A stretch of 36,369 bases of DNA. It comes from Deltaproteobacteria bacterium (GTDB lineage: Bacteria; Desulfobacterota; RBG-13-43-22). Below are positions 1 through 6,751 of this stretch, piece by piece. Made by a program: the position numbers and the translations under genes. Position 1 is the first letter of the stretch. Every line of letters starts with the position of its first letter. Location of the stretch: the NCBI GenBank assembly GCA_016219225.1, contig JACRBX010000159.1, positions 1 to 36,369 of the forward strand, given 5' to 3'. The notes under the pieces are model-generated. The model saw only the letters and a list, made by a program, of their open reading frames with translations, searched no databases and was not told where the DNA came from.

Positions 1-823
1 AAAGATTATTCTTGATATCGACGCTGACCGCCTGGCCGCCTGAGTCGGTGACCGCCTTCCACATCATCTCGATCAGGGGATCGGTGGACCCACAGATGTG
101 CAGGACCTTGGGAGACCGCCAGGCCGCTAAGATGCGGGTCAGTCGGGGCGCAATCAATTCCTTGAAGGTCCTGGGACTCAGTAAATCCGCGGCTACGCCG
201 GGTTCTCTGAGGGTAATATAATCCGCCCCGGCCGCCAGGAGGGCCTTCCCGTTATTGATGATCATTTCGGTGAATTGATCCAGGATGTCCTCCACCCGGG
301 CCTTCTCCTTAAAAACCCCTTTCAGGACCTTGTCCAGCTCAATGGTTTGACCGCACTGGGTGAAAGGCCCTAATTGCCAGGCACCGAGGGCCAGCTCGGG
401 GGCTTCTTTTTTGACGATCTTGATGGCCTCGGGAATAATATTCATCGGATACCGGTCGATGAGATGCTCAATGTCATCCCGGGTAATCCTCACTTCCTCC
501 AGGGTAGTCCATTTTTTAGTGGGAATCGTCGGGTAGAGGGTATCCTCGGAATCTTCGTAAAGGCTGATTTCATTTCCCAGGGCCTGGGATTCCCAACACA
601 TATCATAGGGGATGACCACCGAATCCAGCTTGAACATGCGGGCCGATTCGATGCCCGACCAGGCCAGTCTTTCGGCATTACGGTGGACGGTGGGAAATTT
701 ATAACCCAATTTCTTGATGGCCGGACGGAGCACCATACCCATCCCGGAAAAAAAGGGCATCACATCCACCGGTTCGCGGTTAAAAAAACGTTTTACTCTT
801 TCTATAGGCGTAAGATTAGCCAT
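1..823 (-). CDS. MtaA/UroD-family corrinoid methyltransferase, C-terminus cut by window edge
   Basis: Translation from the ATG at 823 gives 274 residues with no stop before the window edge. The start MANLTPIERVKRFF is typical of the uroporphyrinogen decarboxylase/MtaA fold (Thr-Pro-x-Glu-Arg at the N-terminus). Residues 241-245 read LHICG, so H242 and C244 form the His-x-Cys part of the zinc site that MtaA-type enzymes use to activate a thiol. The third ligand, near residue 316 in MtaA, would lie beyond the window. A Shine-Dalgarno AAAGGAG precedes the ATG by about 8 nt. It lies downstream of the MtrH and GltD-like genes and is probably part of the same methyl-transfer operon. The substrate cannot be told from sequence. 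True uroporphyrinogen decarboxylase is unlikely given the zinc motif and the neighbours. Confidence 0.85.
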   Translation of the reverse strand, partial: MANLTPIERVKRFFNREPVDVMPFFSGMGMVLRPAIKKLGYKFPTVHRNAERLAWSGIESARMFKLDSVVIPYDMCWESQALGNEISLYEDSEDTLYPTIPTKKWTTLEEVRITRDDIEHLIDRYPMNIIPEAIKIVKKEAPELALGAWQLGPFTQCGQTIELDKVLKGVFKEKARVEDILDQFTEMIINNGKALLAAGADYITLREPGVAADLLSPRTFKELIAPRLTRILAAWRSPKVLHICGSTDPLIEMMWKAVTDSGGQAVSVDIKNNL

Positions 824-900
824 GGCACATACTCCTTTCTTCTTCCTCTCTGATATGTTTAAGGGTTGTTCATTTGATGGTAATTTCGCACATGAAAAAA

Positions 901-974
901 AGTTCAAGGTCCAGGTTCAAGGAAAAACCGAAACCTTCGTTAATTCCGAAATCCGCAATCCGCAATCCGAATTC
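901..974. repeat. Intergenic heptad quasi-repeat (TTCAAGG and AATCCGC words)
   Basis: Two short arrays with a 7-nt period fill half of the 149-nt gap. One (901-922) is built on TTCAAGG and the other (943-974) on AATCCGC, AATCCGC, AATCCGA. It belongs to the window-wide family described in the findings. Confidence 0.6.
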
Positions 975-2922
975 AAACCGCTATGGTTACCACCCGGTAA
1001 CAGCGCAAACAGCGCTCCGCCTCGGCCACCGCCTCGGCCGGAGAAAAACCCTGTTCCACTTCTTCAAAAGAAGCCTTCCGGGTTTCAGGGTTCAACTTTG
1101 CACCATCTTTTCGATTACGAACCTCGGAAACCTTGACCACTTCTTCCGGGTTATAAATTTTGATGGTTTTAAAAAGGAGATCGAAATAGTCGTCGTTCCC
1201 CTCTGTAAGCGGCAAACCGTTTATGAGCCGATCCATGGCCAAAGCTGCTTTTTTACCCATGGCGCCGGCCTCGATCAAGGACCGGGGGCCCAGGGCGGCA
1301 TCCCCGCCGGCAAAGAGGAAGGGATCTTCTGTTTGCAGGGTAAAGGGATCGAACTTCATCGTCCCCCATTCGGTGAGGGTGCAGGCACAGTCAGGCCCCA
1401 AACAGGCCCAGTCCGATTCCTGACCCAGGGCCGGGATGACCCCGTCCACTTCTAAAAGGAACTCCGAGCCTTCGACCGGTATGGGACGGGGACGGCCGCT
1501 GGCATCCGCCTGGCCCAAAGTCATCTTGAGACATTCGATGGCCTTGACCTTTCCATTTTCTCCAATAATACGCTTGGGGTTGGTCAACAGGTGAAACCGG
1601 ATGCCTTCGGCTTCACAGTCTTTTATTTCTTCCTCAAGGGCCGGCATTTCTTCCCGGCTCCGCCGGTAGATAATAAATGCTTCTTCGACTCCCAATCTCC
1701 GGGCTGTTCGAACCGCATCGATGGCCACATTCCCGCCGCCGATCACGGCGACACGTTTTCCCGGCATTATTTTTTCCCCTAATCGCACCTCCCGGAGAAA
1801 ATCGACTCCGGGATAAACCCCTTCCAGGTCTTCCCCGGGAAGTCCCAGTTTTTTACATTCATGGGCCCCGATGGAGATAAAAACCGCCTGGTAGCCTTCC
1901 TTTCGGAGTTGCTCGGTGGTCAGGTCCTTCCCTATTTCCAAACCGGTTTTGATCGTAACGCCCAGGTTTTGAATCGCCTCGATCTCGGACTGAACAACGG
2001 TACCGGGGAGGCGATATTCCGGGATGCCTATGGCCATCATCCCGCCGGCCAGGGGTTGTTTTTCAAAAATCGTAACCTCATGTCCTTTCAGGGCCAAATG
2101 ATAGGCGCAGGCCAGACCGGCCGGACCTGCGCCGACAATAGCCGCTTTCCCCCCCTTTTCCGAAAGGGTGACCTGAAATTCAGGCCCTTTCCCTTTTAAC
2201 CATTCCTGGTCGGCCACGAACCGTTTCAACAGCCGGATGGCAATAGGCTCATCGGCATTGGCCCGTCGGCAATGCTGCTCACAAGGGTGATAACAAACAC
2301 GGCCCACCACGCCCGGCAGGGGCAGTTTCTCGCGAATCACCCCCAGGGATTCGGGGAACTTGGCATCCTTGATCAATTCGACATACTTGGGTATGTCCAA
2401 GTGGATCGGACAGGCGTCCATGCAAGGGGCGGTCAACTTAGAATAACAGGTTACTTTCTCGCCTCCCTCCCCTCGAGTCGAAGGATGGAAGGCCTCGGGA
2501 AAATACTTCAGGGCATGGAAAAGGGGGGTTGGACCGGCCTTGCCGATGCTGCATTTGGAGCTGTCCATGACCGCTTCGGCCGCCGATTTTAAAAATTCCA
2601 GGTCCTCCTCAGTGGCCTCGCCGCTTTGGATATCGGCGATGACCTCCAACAGTTCTTTATAACCCGTGGTGCAGTAATTACATTTTCCGCAGGTCTTTGA
2701 GCTTTCATGAAGGGCTTCCAAATAGACCCGGCAGAGATCCACGATATCCAGAGCGCCGGAACGGAGAATGATCCCGTCCCAGCCGATCAAGGCCTTGATC
2801 TTTTCCTGGGCCTTAAAGGTTTCCGGTAAGTTGAAAAGGTCCGGGGATTCGTAGGTACCGGGGTCTTGCCCGCGATTATCAACCAGTCGCCCTCCCCAAG
2901 AACTAAAAACGATGTCTGTCAT
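973..2922 (-). CDS. NuoF-type iron-sulfur domain fused to GltD-type FAD/NAD(P) oxidoreductase
   Basis: A flavin and iron-sulfur oxidoreductase of about 649 residues. The first ~150 residues carry the NuoF-like 4Fe-4S binding domain, with the cysteine run TCGKCNYC and a fourth cysteine in KCSIGKAGPTP. Next come the GltD N-terminal Fe-S domain (APCMDACPIHLD and CYHPCEQHC), a FAD Rossmann motif GAGPAGLACAY, a second dinucleotide motif GGGNVAIDAVRTARRLG and the C-terminal FAD motif FAGGDAALGP. A final CLRC lies ten residues before the end. I chose the ATG at 2922 because GGGAG sits 8 nt upstream; an ATG at 2937 has no ribosome site. It follows the MtrH gene by 42 nt and so probably supplies or takes electrons in the methyl-transfer pathway, perhaps for corrinoid reactivation. 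That role is inferred. Confidence 0.85.
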   Translation of the reverse strand: MTDIVFSSWGGRLVDNRGQDPGTYESPDLFNLPETFKAQEKIKALIGWDGIILRSGALDIVDLCRVYLEALHESSKTCGKCNYCTTGYKELLEVIADIQSGEATEEDLEFLKSAAEAVMDSSKCSIGKAGPTPLFHALKYFPEAFHPSTRGEGGEKVTCYSKLTAPCMDACPIHLDIPKYVELIKDAKFPESLGVIREKLPLPGVVGRVCYHPCEQHCRRANADEPIAIRLLKRFVADQEWLKGKGPEFQVTLSEKGGKAAIVGAGPAGLACAYHLALKGHEVTIFEKQPLAGGMMAIGIPEYRLPGTVVQSEIEAIQNLGVTIKTGLEIGKDLTTEQLRKEGYQAVFISIGAHECKKLGLPGEDLEGVYPGVDFLREVRLGEKIMPGKRVAVIGGGNVAIDAVRTARRLGVEEAFIIYRRSREEMPALEEEIKDCEAEGIRFHLLTNPKRIIGENGKVKAIECLKMTLGQADASGRPRPIPVEGSEFLLEVDGVIPALGQESDWACLGPDCACTLTEWGTMKFDPFTLQTEDPFLFAGGDAALGPRSLIEAGAMGKKAALAMDRLINGLPLTEGNDDYFDLLFKTIKIYNPEEVVKVSEVRNRKDGAKLNPETRKASFEEVEQGFSPAEAVAEAERCLRCYRVVTIAV

Positions 2923-2964
2923 TATGTGCGCTCCCATCAGTGGCGGCCGTAAACAATCGATTTC

Positions 2965-3954
2965 TTATCGTTCTACTTTTTTCAATTCACCGGCCTTGTC
3001 CCAACTGACCTGGAGCTGATTGGCAAAATCAGGCCACAACTTGAACAGGGGATGGTTCGGGTCTTTCGGTAATCGTTTGGTTTCATCAAAAACCGCTGTA
3101 GCTAAAAAGGCATCCCCTACGGCTACGGCCGGCATCACCCTTCCTGAACCGGCCATGGGACCGGTAAAAATCAGATCATTAAAATAAAAAGCCGCCAGGG
3201 CTTCCAATCCGGCATCCATCCCGGCCCAGCTTTTAAAATCCCATTTTTCCTTGTATTGTTTAAACATCATATAAGATCCATTGCTGGGAGCGCTGGCCGT
3301 GGCAAATCCCCATTTCTCCTTGATCAAGCGATTGGCCAGTCCGCAAATAGCCGTGGCCGGGGCATTTAAAACGGAGGTGTCAACGATGATGGTCTCAAAT
3401 TTGGCTCCCACTTTTTCAATGGCATTCAGGAGTTTCTGGGTCCCGGTGATCCGTCCGGTGGCCATCTGGTCGGCCATATCAAAGGCGACTAAGAGGACAT
3501 TTTTTACCCCGATATCGGAAATCTCCCTAATCTCGGTTTCAATATTTTCTTCCCAGACGGTCAGGCTGTTATAAAACATACGATCCAATAATCCCTTTTC
3601 CGCGCAATAGGCCGCCCCTTCGATCTTCGATTTCATCATAATGGCATCGATACAAAAAGGCATCTTGCTGACGGAAGTAACAAAGTCAATGTATTTGTCG
3701 AACTTCTCCCCTGGACTGGCGACGATATCGGCCATGGCCGGGACGCCCATTTCATCGGTAAATTTATCAACATTTTTCAGTATTTCTTCGGCCCGCTTTT
3801 CATTAAATCCTTTTCGACGGGCACCCTTATCAAAGAGTTTGTCGCTCTCCTGAAAAATAGAGAAACAACAGATGGTCGGATAATCACCCGATTGCCCTCC
3901 GATCTTTATGCCTCCGATCTCTCCAACTTTTTGCTCTGTTTTTATCTCAAACAT
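2965..3954 (-). CDS. MtrH-family methyltransferase (methyl-corrinoid:pterin type)
   Basis: 329 residues beginning MFEIKTEQKVGEIGGIKIGG, the characteristic opening of tetrahydromethanopterin S-methyltransferase subunit H. MtrH-like proteins outside methanogens move a methyl group between a corrinoid protein and tetrahydrofolate, for example in acetogenic O-demethylases. The family TIM-barrel runs the full length (ADIVASPGEKFDKYIDFV near residue 75, and the C-terminal FTGPMAGSGRVMPAVAVGDA). A strong Shine-Dalgarno GGGAGGGG lies 8 nt before the ATG. Two MtaA-family genes and a redox flavoprotein flank it. This supports a role as the second methyltransferase that hands methyl groups to folate. 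The methyl donor is unknown. Confidence 0.9.
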   Translation of the reverse strand: MFEIKTEQKVGEIGGIKIGGQSGDYPTICCFSIFQESDKLFDKGARRKGFNEKRAEEILKNVDKFTDEMGVPAMADIVASPGEKFDKYIDFVTSVSKMPFCIDAIMMKSKIEGAAYCAEKGLLDRMFYNSLTVWEENIETEIREISDIGVKNVLLVAFDMADQMATGRITGTQKLLNAIEKVGAKFETIIVDTSVLNAPATAICGLANRLIKEKWGFATASAPSNGSYMMFKQYKEKWDFKSWAGMDAGLEALAAFYFNDLIFTGPMAGSGRVMPAVAVGDAFLATAVFDETKRLPKDPNHPLFKLWPDFANQLQVSWDKAGELKKVER

Positions 3955-4036
3955 AAAATCCCCTCCCTTATATCTCGATGATAACTAATGCAAATTACTA
4001 TATTATTACTATTTAATTAGCCTTAACCCGGAAAGA

Positions 4037-4067
4037 AAAGGTCTTTCCCCATCGGCCAAAGACCTTT
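4037..4067 (-). terminator. Hairpin between thioredoxin-like gene and mtrH-like gene
   Basis: Perfect 10-bp arms (AAAGGTCTTT and its complement) around an 11-nt loop. On the minus strand the stem is followed by TTCTTTCC. It could be a partial terminator or an mRNA-processing structure that sets the ratio of upstream and downstream products. Confidence 0.4.
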
Positions 4068-4071
4068 GCCA

Positions 4072-4121
4072 CCTGGGAAGAAGACTGAAACGGGAAAACC
4101 CCGTTCCCGCCTCTTCCCAGG
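4072..4121 (-). other. Nested hairpin downstream of thioredoxin-like gene
   Basis: The outer stem has 10 bp (CCTGGGAAGA at 4072-4081 with its complement at 4112-4121). An inner 6-bp stem (AACGGG at 4089-4094, CCCGTT at 4100-4105) sits in the loop. It lies only 12 nt after the thioredoxin-like stop codon and next to the hairpin at 4037-4067. There is no U-run after it, so a stabilising or regulatory RNA structure fits better than a classic terminator. Confidence 0.35.
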
Positions 4122-4133
4122 AATAAAATTTTC

Positions 4134-4526
4134 TCAGGAGTCAACACGGGTCTTTGTACCTGACCCGGCTTTCTTTAAATTTTCCTGAATCTTGTCGAAC
4201 TCAAACCCCACTCCCCTCAAGGACTTGATCCGCTCGGCCATTTGAGGATTCGGGGCCCGTTTAGCCATCTCATCGATCAATTCTTCATATTGAGGGATGA
4301 TGCTTTCAAAAACGAGGTCATTCTCAATGCAGATGGTCGGCAAAACCCTGCCTTTCATTTCAATAAATTTGCCTATACCCTCTTTATTCTTGATCGACCA
4401 TTCTTTATATTCGATCATGTCCTGGACGTCTTTGGGTAAGGCGGCAATCGATTCCATCATATACCCGCAGGCCGCACATTGGACGCTGTCCAGCGTAAGA
4501 ACGCTAATCGTTATTTTATCTGCCAT
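4134..4526 (-). CDS. Thioredoxin-like protein with CAAC active site
   Basis: 130 residues. C17-A-A-C20 follows a first beta-strand (ITISVLTLDSVQ), and a cis-proline context (RVLPTICIEND) comes near residue 80, both as in thioredoxin-fold proteins. No signal peptide is present, so it is cytoplasmic. The ATG at 4526 has AAAGGAGG 8 nt upstream and begins 28 nt after the stop of the selenocysteine-type MtaA gene, so the two are co-transcribed. It may keep a thiol or selenol of the neighbouring methyltransferases reduced, or serve as a methyl acceptor. That role is inferred. No specific family name is recognised. Confidence 0.8.
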   Translation of the reverse strand: MADKITISVLTLDSVQCAACGYMMESIAALPKDVQDMIEYKEWSIKNKEGIGKFIEMKGRVLPTICIENDLVFESIIPQYEELIDEMAKRAPNPQMAERIKSLRGVGFEFDKIQENLKKAGSGTKTRVDS

Positions 4527-4554
4527 GGCTTCCCTCCTTTGGGTTTATCCCGTC

Positions 4555-5589
4555 TTACCATTTTTCAGGATATTTGGCGTAATATTGTTCAAACCAGGCC
4601 TTGGCTTCATACGCTTGATCCATATGTTCCACCGGAACATCGTAGGGCATGTCTCAGCCAGGGGCGAAGGTAAATCCGGTGGCCCCTCCGGAAGCCAGGC
4701 TGACGATGGCGTCTTCCCGCGGAGACAGCAATCCCAGACTCAGGGCCAAGGTCAGTTTAAGATTGCCTCCAAAGCCCACTCCGTATTTGAGGGCCATATC
4801 CCGAACCCAAAGCAGATTAAGTTGTTCATCAATAGCGAAACCGTGGGTTCCGATCTTGCAAACCTCTTCCATGACCCGGGTGCAATCACCGCAAATAAAA
4901 AACGAAGAGGTTTTTCCGGCATCATGAATGGCCTTAATGGCCGGTTGGCAATTGGGGGTGACAAATTCCCTGAAGGTCTCCGGCTTAATCTGGGAAGCCA
5001 CCGGGTCAACGATGGCGATAATATCACAGCCCATTTCCGCATAAAATTTAGCTGAAAGGGCCCCGACTTCTCCGGCAAATTTGATGACTTCATGGGCCTT
5101 GGCTTTATTTTTGTAGACATCGGTAAAAATCCGCACCCCGGCCAGGTGGGAGGCCAAGGTCAAAGGACCACAAAGAAGCCCCATCATGACGCAGTCCGCT
5201 TCATCCAATAGGGGTTTGGCCAGCTTGGCGCCTTCGAAGATGGTCGGCCAGCGTCCCGAATCCTTGGTGGGAAACTTCAACCCCGAGTCGGCCAGACTTT
5301 TGTCGGATAAGGGATGGTTGGTAACCGAGGGGACGTTGTCGGGCCACCATTTCAGATCGCAGCCTACGGCATTGGCCTCCACCGAAAGATCAAAGAGCAA
5401 GGGAACGCCATCGGCATGGTATCTCTTGGCGGCGGCAACGACTCCTTTAGCCAGGAGCTGGGGGTCCTTCAAAAATTTGTCCGCTGGTTCGTTGATCAGA
5501 AAAGCGCTATGAACACCTGAATAAGGCACCCAGGGTACCGAGGCAGGTCTTTTCCCCCGATAAGCATCAATCAAATTCTGTTTAGACAT
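4555..5589 (-). CDS. MtaA/UroD-family methyltransferase, probable selenoprotein (UGA at codon 312)
   Basis: The frame opens at ATG 5589 (GGGAGGAGG upstream) and reads 311 residues to a TGA at 4656-4654. It then continues in the same frame for 32 more residues to a TAA at 4557-4555, for 344 residues in all. Around the TGA it reads T-F-A-P-G-[UGA]-D-M-P. The MtaA/UroD family normally has A-P-G-C-D-[IMV]-P here, and this cysteine is the third zinc ligand (Cys316 in Methanosarcina MtaA as I recall it). The TGA therefore most likely encodes selenocysteine. C233 matches the other cysteine ligand, but the usual histidine two residues before it is F231. The tail after the TGA (VPVEHMDQAYEAKAWFEQYY) is family-like. 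Stopping at the TGA would remove a ligand and the last helix. Decay or sequencing error is possible but less likely, given the hairpin downstream. Confidence 0.85.
4624..4656 (-). promoter_or_regulatory. Candidate bacterial SECIS element after the in-frame UGA
   Basis: A perfect 7-bp stem starts 13 nt after the TGA: ATGTTCC (4640-4634), a GGT loop (4633-4631), then GGAACAT (4630-4624). The loop begins 20 nt after the TGA and starts with G. Bacterial SECIS elements typically have a short stem whose G-containing apical loop lies about 16-37 nt from the UGA, so position and loop both fit. The stem lies wholly inside coding sequence, as it must in bacteria. Confidence 0.65.
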
Positions 5590-5973
5590 TTTTTTCCTCC
5601 TCCCACAAAATTGTTTGCACTTGGTCCTGATCCAAAACAACACCCTTTCTTATCTATTTTTTACCCTTCCACCTCCTTTCACACTGCGAGATTCGATTCC
5701 AGTTTGTTGACAAGTGAGACCCTTACAACGCTTTTATTCCGCTCCACCATCGTCAGGGCAAGTGAAACGCCACCTGGAATCCAGGGTTTCTCATTATTTT
5801 CGGATTCCGGCTTTCGCCAGACGGTTTTGGAACCGTTTCAAAAGGTTCGAGTTATTTTCTGACACAGAGTCGCTTAGGGGCGTTAGATAGCTTTTCCAAC
5901 GTTCGTCACTATTTCAGATGGGTTGATCCCCTCGGGGGAGGAGAGTTTTTTTCCAAAATGTCATCAGATGAGA

Positions 5974-5992
5974 ATTGTACGAGATGTACAAT
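5974..5992. promoter_or_regulatory. Possible operator: 7-bp inverted repeat
   Basis: ATTGTAC-GAGAT-GTACAAT is a perfect 7-bp inverted repeat with a 5-nt spacer in the intergenic region upstream of the methyl-transfer operon. The geometry suits a dimeric regulator. No regulator gene is adjacent apart from the NarL-type one ending at 6089. Confidence 0.35.
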
Positions 5993-6053
5993 CTGGTTTA
6001 TCATGCGGATTTCCCCCTTGGTATCGTCTAAAGGATGATTTTTAATAAAAAGG

Positions 6054-6074
6054 GGATGATTTTTAAAATCATCC
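6054..6074 (-). terminator. Palindromic terminator after the two-component operon
   Basis: Perfect 10-bp arms (GGATGATTTT and complement) about a single central base, 15 nt after the response-regulator stop. On the minus strand it is followed by CCTTTTTATT, as expected of a Rho-independent terminator. A direct copy of GGATGATTTTTAA lies just beyond, at about 6033-6045. Confidence 0.6.
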
Positions 6075-6088
6075 ATGGAAGAGGAGGC

Positions 6089-6751
6089 CTACAATTCCGG
6101 CTCCACTAACCCCAAAGAAATGGCGTAGTGAACCAACTGGGCGGGTGAATCGACTTCGAGTTTTTCCATAACCTTCTGACGATGGGTTTTGACCGTGCTG
6201 ATGCTGATACAAAGCATTTGAGAAATCTTTTTGGTGGAATGCCCTTCGGCAATGAGCTGAAAAATTTCCCGCTCCCGGTTGGAAAGCTGGTTGAACCGCT
6301 CCTCCCTCGGAGAACTCTTGCGCAGGGACAAATATCGGTCCACCAGGACCTTGGAGATCGGTGGGCTGAGAAAGGTCTCCCCTTTCATGGCCGCCTGAAT
6401 GGCATCGATGATATCCCGGCCGCTTGAATCTTTTAATAGATACCCGGATATCCCTGCTTCCAACAGCTCATGGATATAATGTTCGTGGGCATACATGGAT
6501 AATATGATGATTTTGCTTTGGGGGAGATGTTTGCGGATCCGCCGGGCCGCCTCGATGCCGTTTAGCAAAGGCATGGCAATATCCATGATCACCACGTCCG
6601 GTTTTAAGGCTAAGGACTTTTCGATGGCCATATTGCCGTTGACCGCCTCACCAATGACTTTAAACCCGGCATGATCTTCCAACAGCCTGGCCAACCCCTG
6701 ACGAACGATGGTATGATCGTCGGCGATCAATATTTTAATGGGTGGTTCCAT
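6089..6751 (-). CDS. NarL/FixJ-family response regulator
   Basis: 220 residues with an N-terminal receiver domain (ILIADDHTIVRQGL, acidic pair D11-D12, phosphoacceptor D57 in VVIMDIAMP, conserved K in YLLKDSS) and a C-terminal LuxR-type helix-turn-helix (LSNREREIFQLIAEGHSTKKI, then ISISTVKTHRQKVMEKL). It is a DNA-binding activator or repressor controlled by phosphorylation. The ATG lies inside the end of the histidine kinase gene (17-nt overlap), so the two are translationally coupled and form a cognate pair. It is the last gene before a palindromic terminator. Its targets are not evident; the beta-oxidation genes upstream in the same transcription direction are natural candidates. Confidence 0.93.
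   Translation of the reverse strand: MEPPIKILIADDHTIVRQGLARLLEDHAGFKVIGEAVNGNMAIEKSLALKPDVVIMDIAMPLLNGIEAARRIRKHLPQSKIIILSMYAHEHYIHELLEAGISGYLLKDSSGRDIIDAIQAAMKGETFLSPPISKVLVDRYLSLRKSSPREERFNQLSNREREIFQLIAEGHSTKKISQMLCISISTVKTHRQKVMEKLEVDSPAQLVHYAISLGLVEPEL

Larger units (their letters stand above)
5590..6088. other. 499-nt intergenic region upstream of the methyl-transfer operon
   Basis: No convincing gene on either strand. It should hold the promoter of the minus-strand MtaA operon, but I see no clear sigma-70 or sigma-54 box. It contains a purine-rich leader near 5670-5685 that resembles a second ribosome site, a 13-nt palindrome CCTGGAATCCAGG near 5773-5785, the inverted repeat at 5974-5992 and the terminator palindrome at 6054-6074. 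Confidence 0.5.

Noticed and set aside
5773-5785. Palindrome CCTGGAATCCAGG as another hairpin-element copy
   Set aside because: It lacks the ATTCCC-GGGAAT core and spacing; similarity is limited to the CCTGGA flank.
5765-5785. Second sigma-54 promoter upstream of the methyl-transfer operon
   Set aside because: GG and GC are 10 nt apart on the minus strand, but the rest of the consensus fits poorly (TGGC in place of TTGC).
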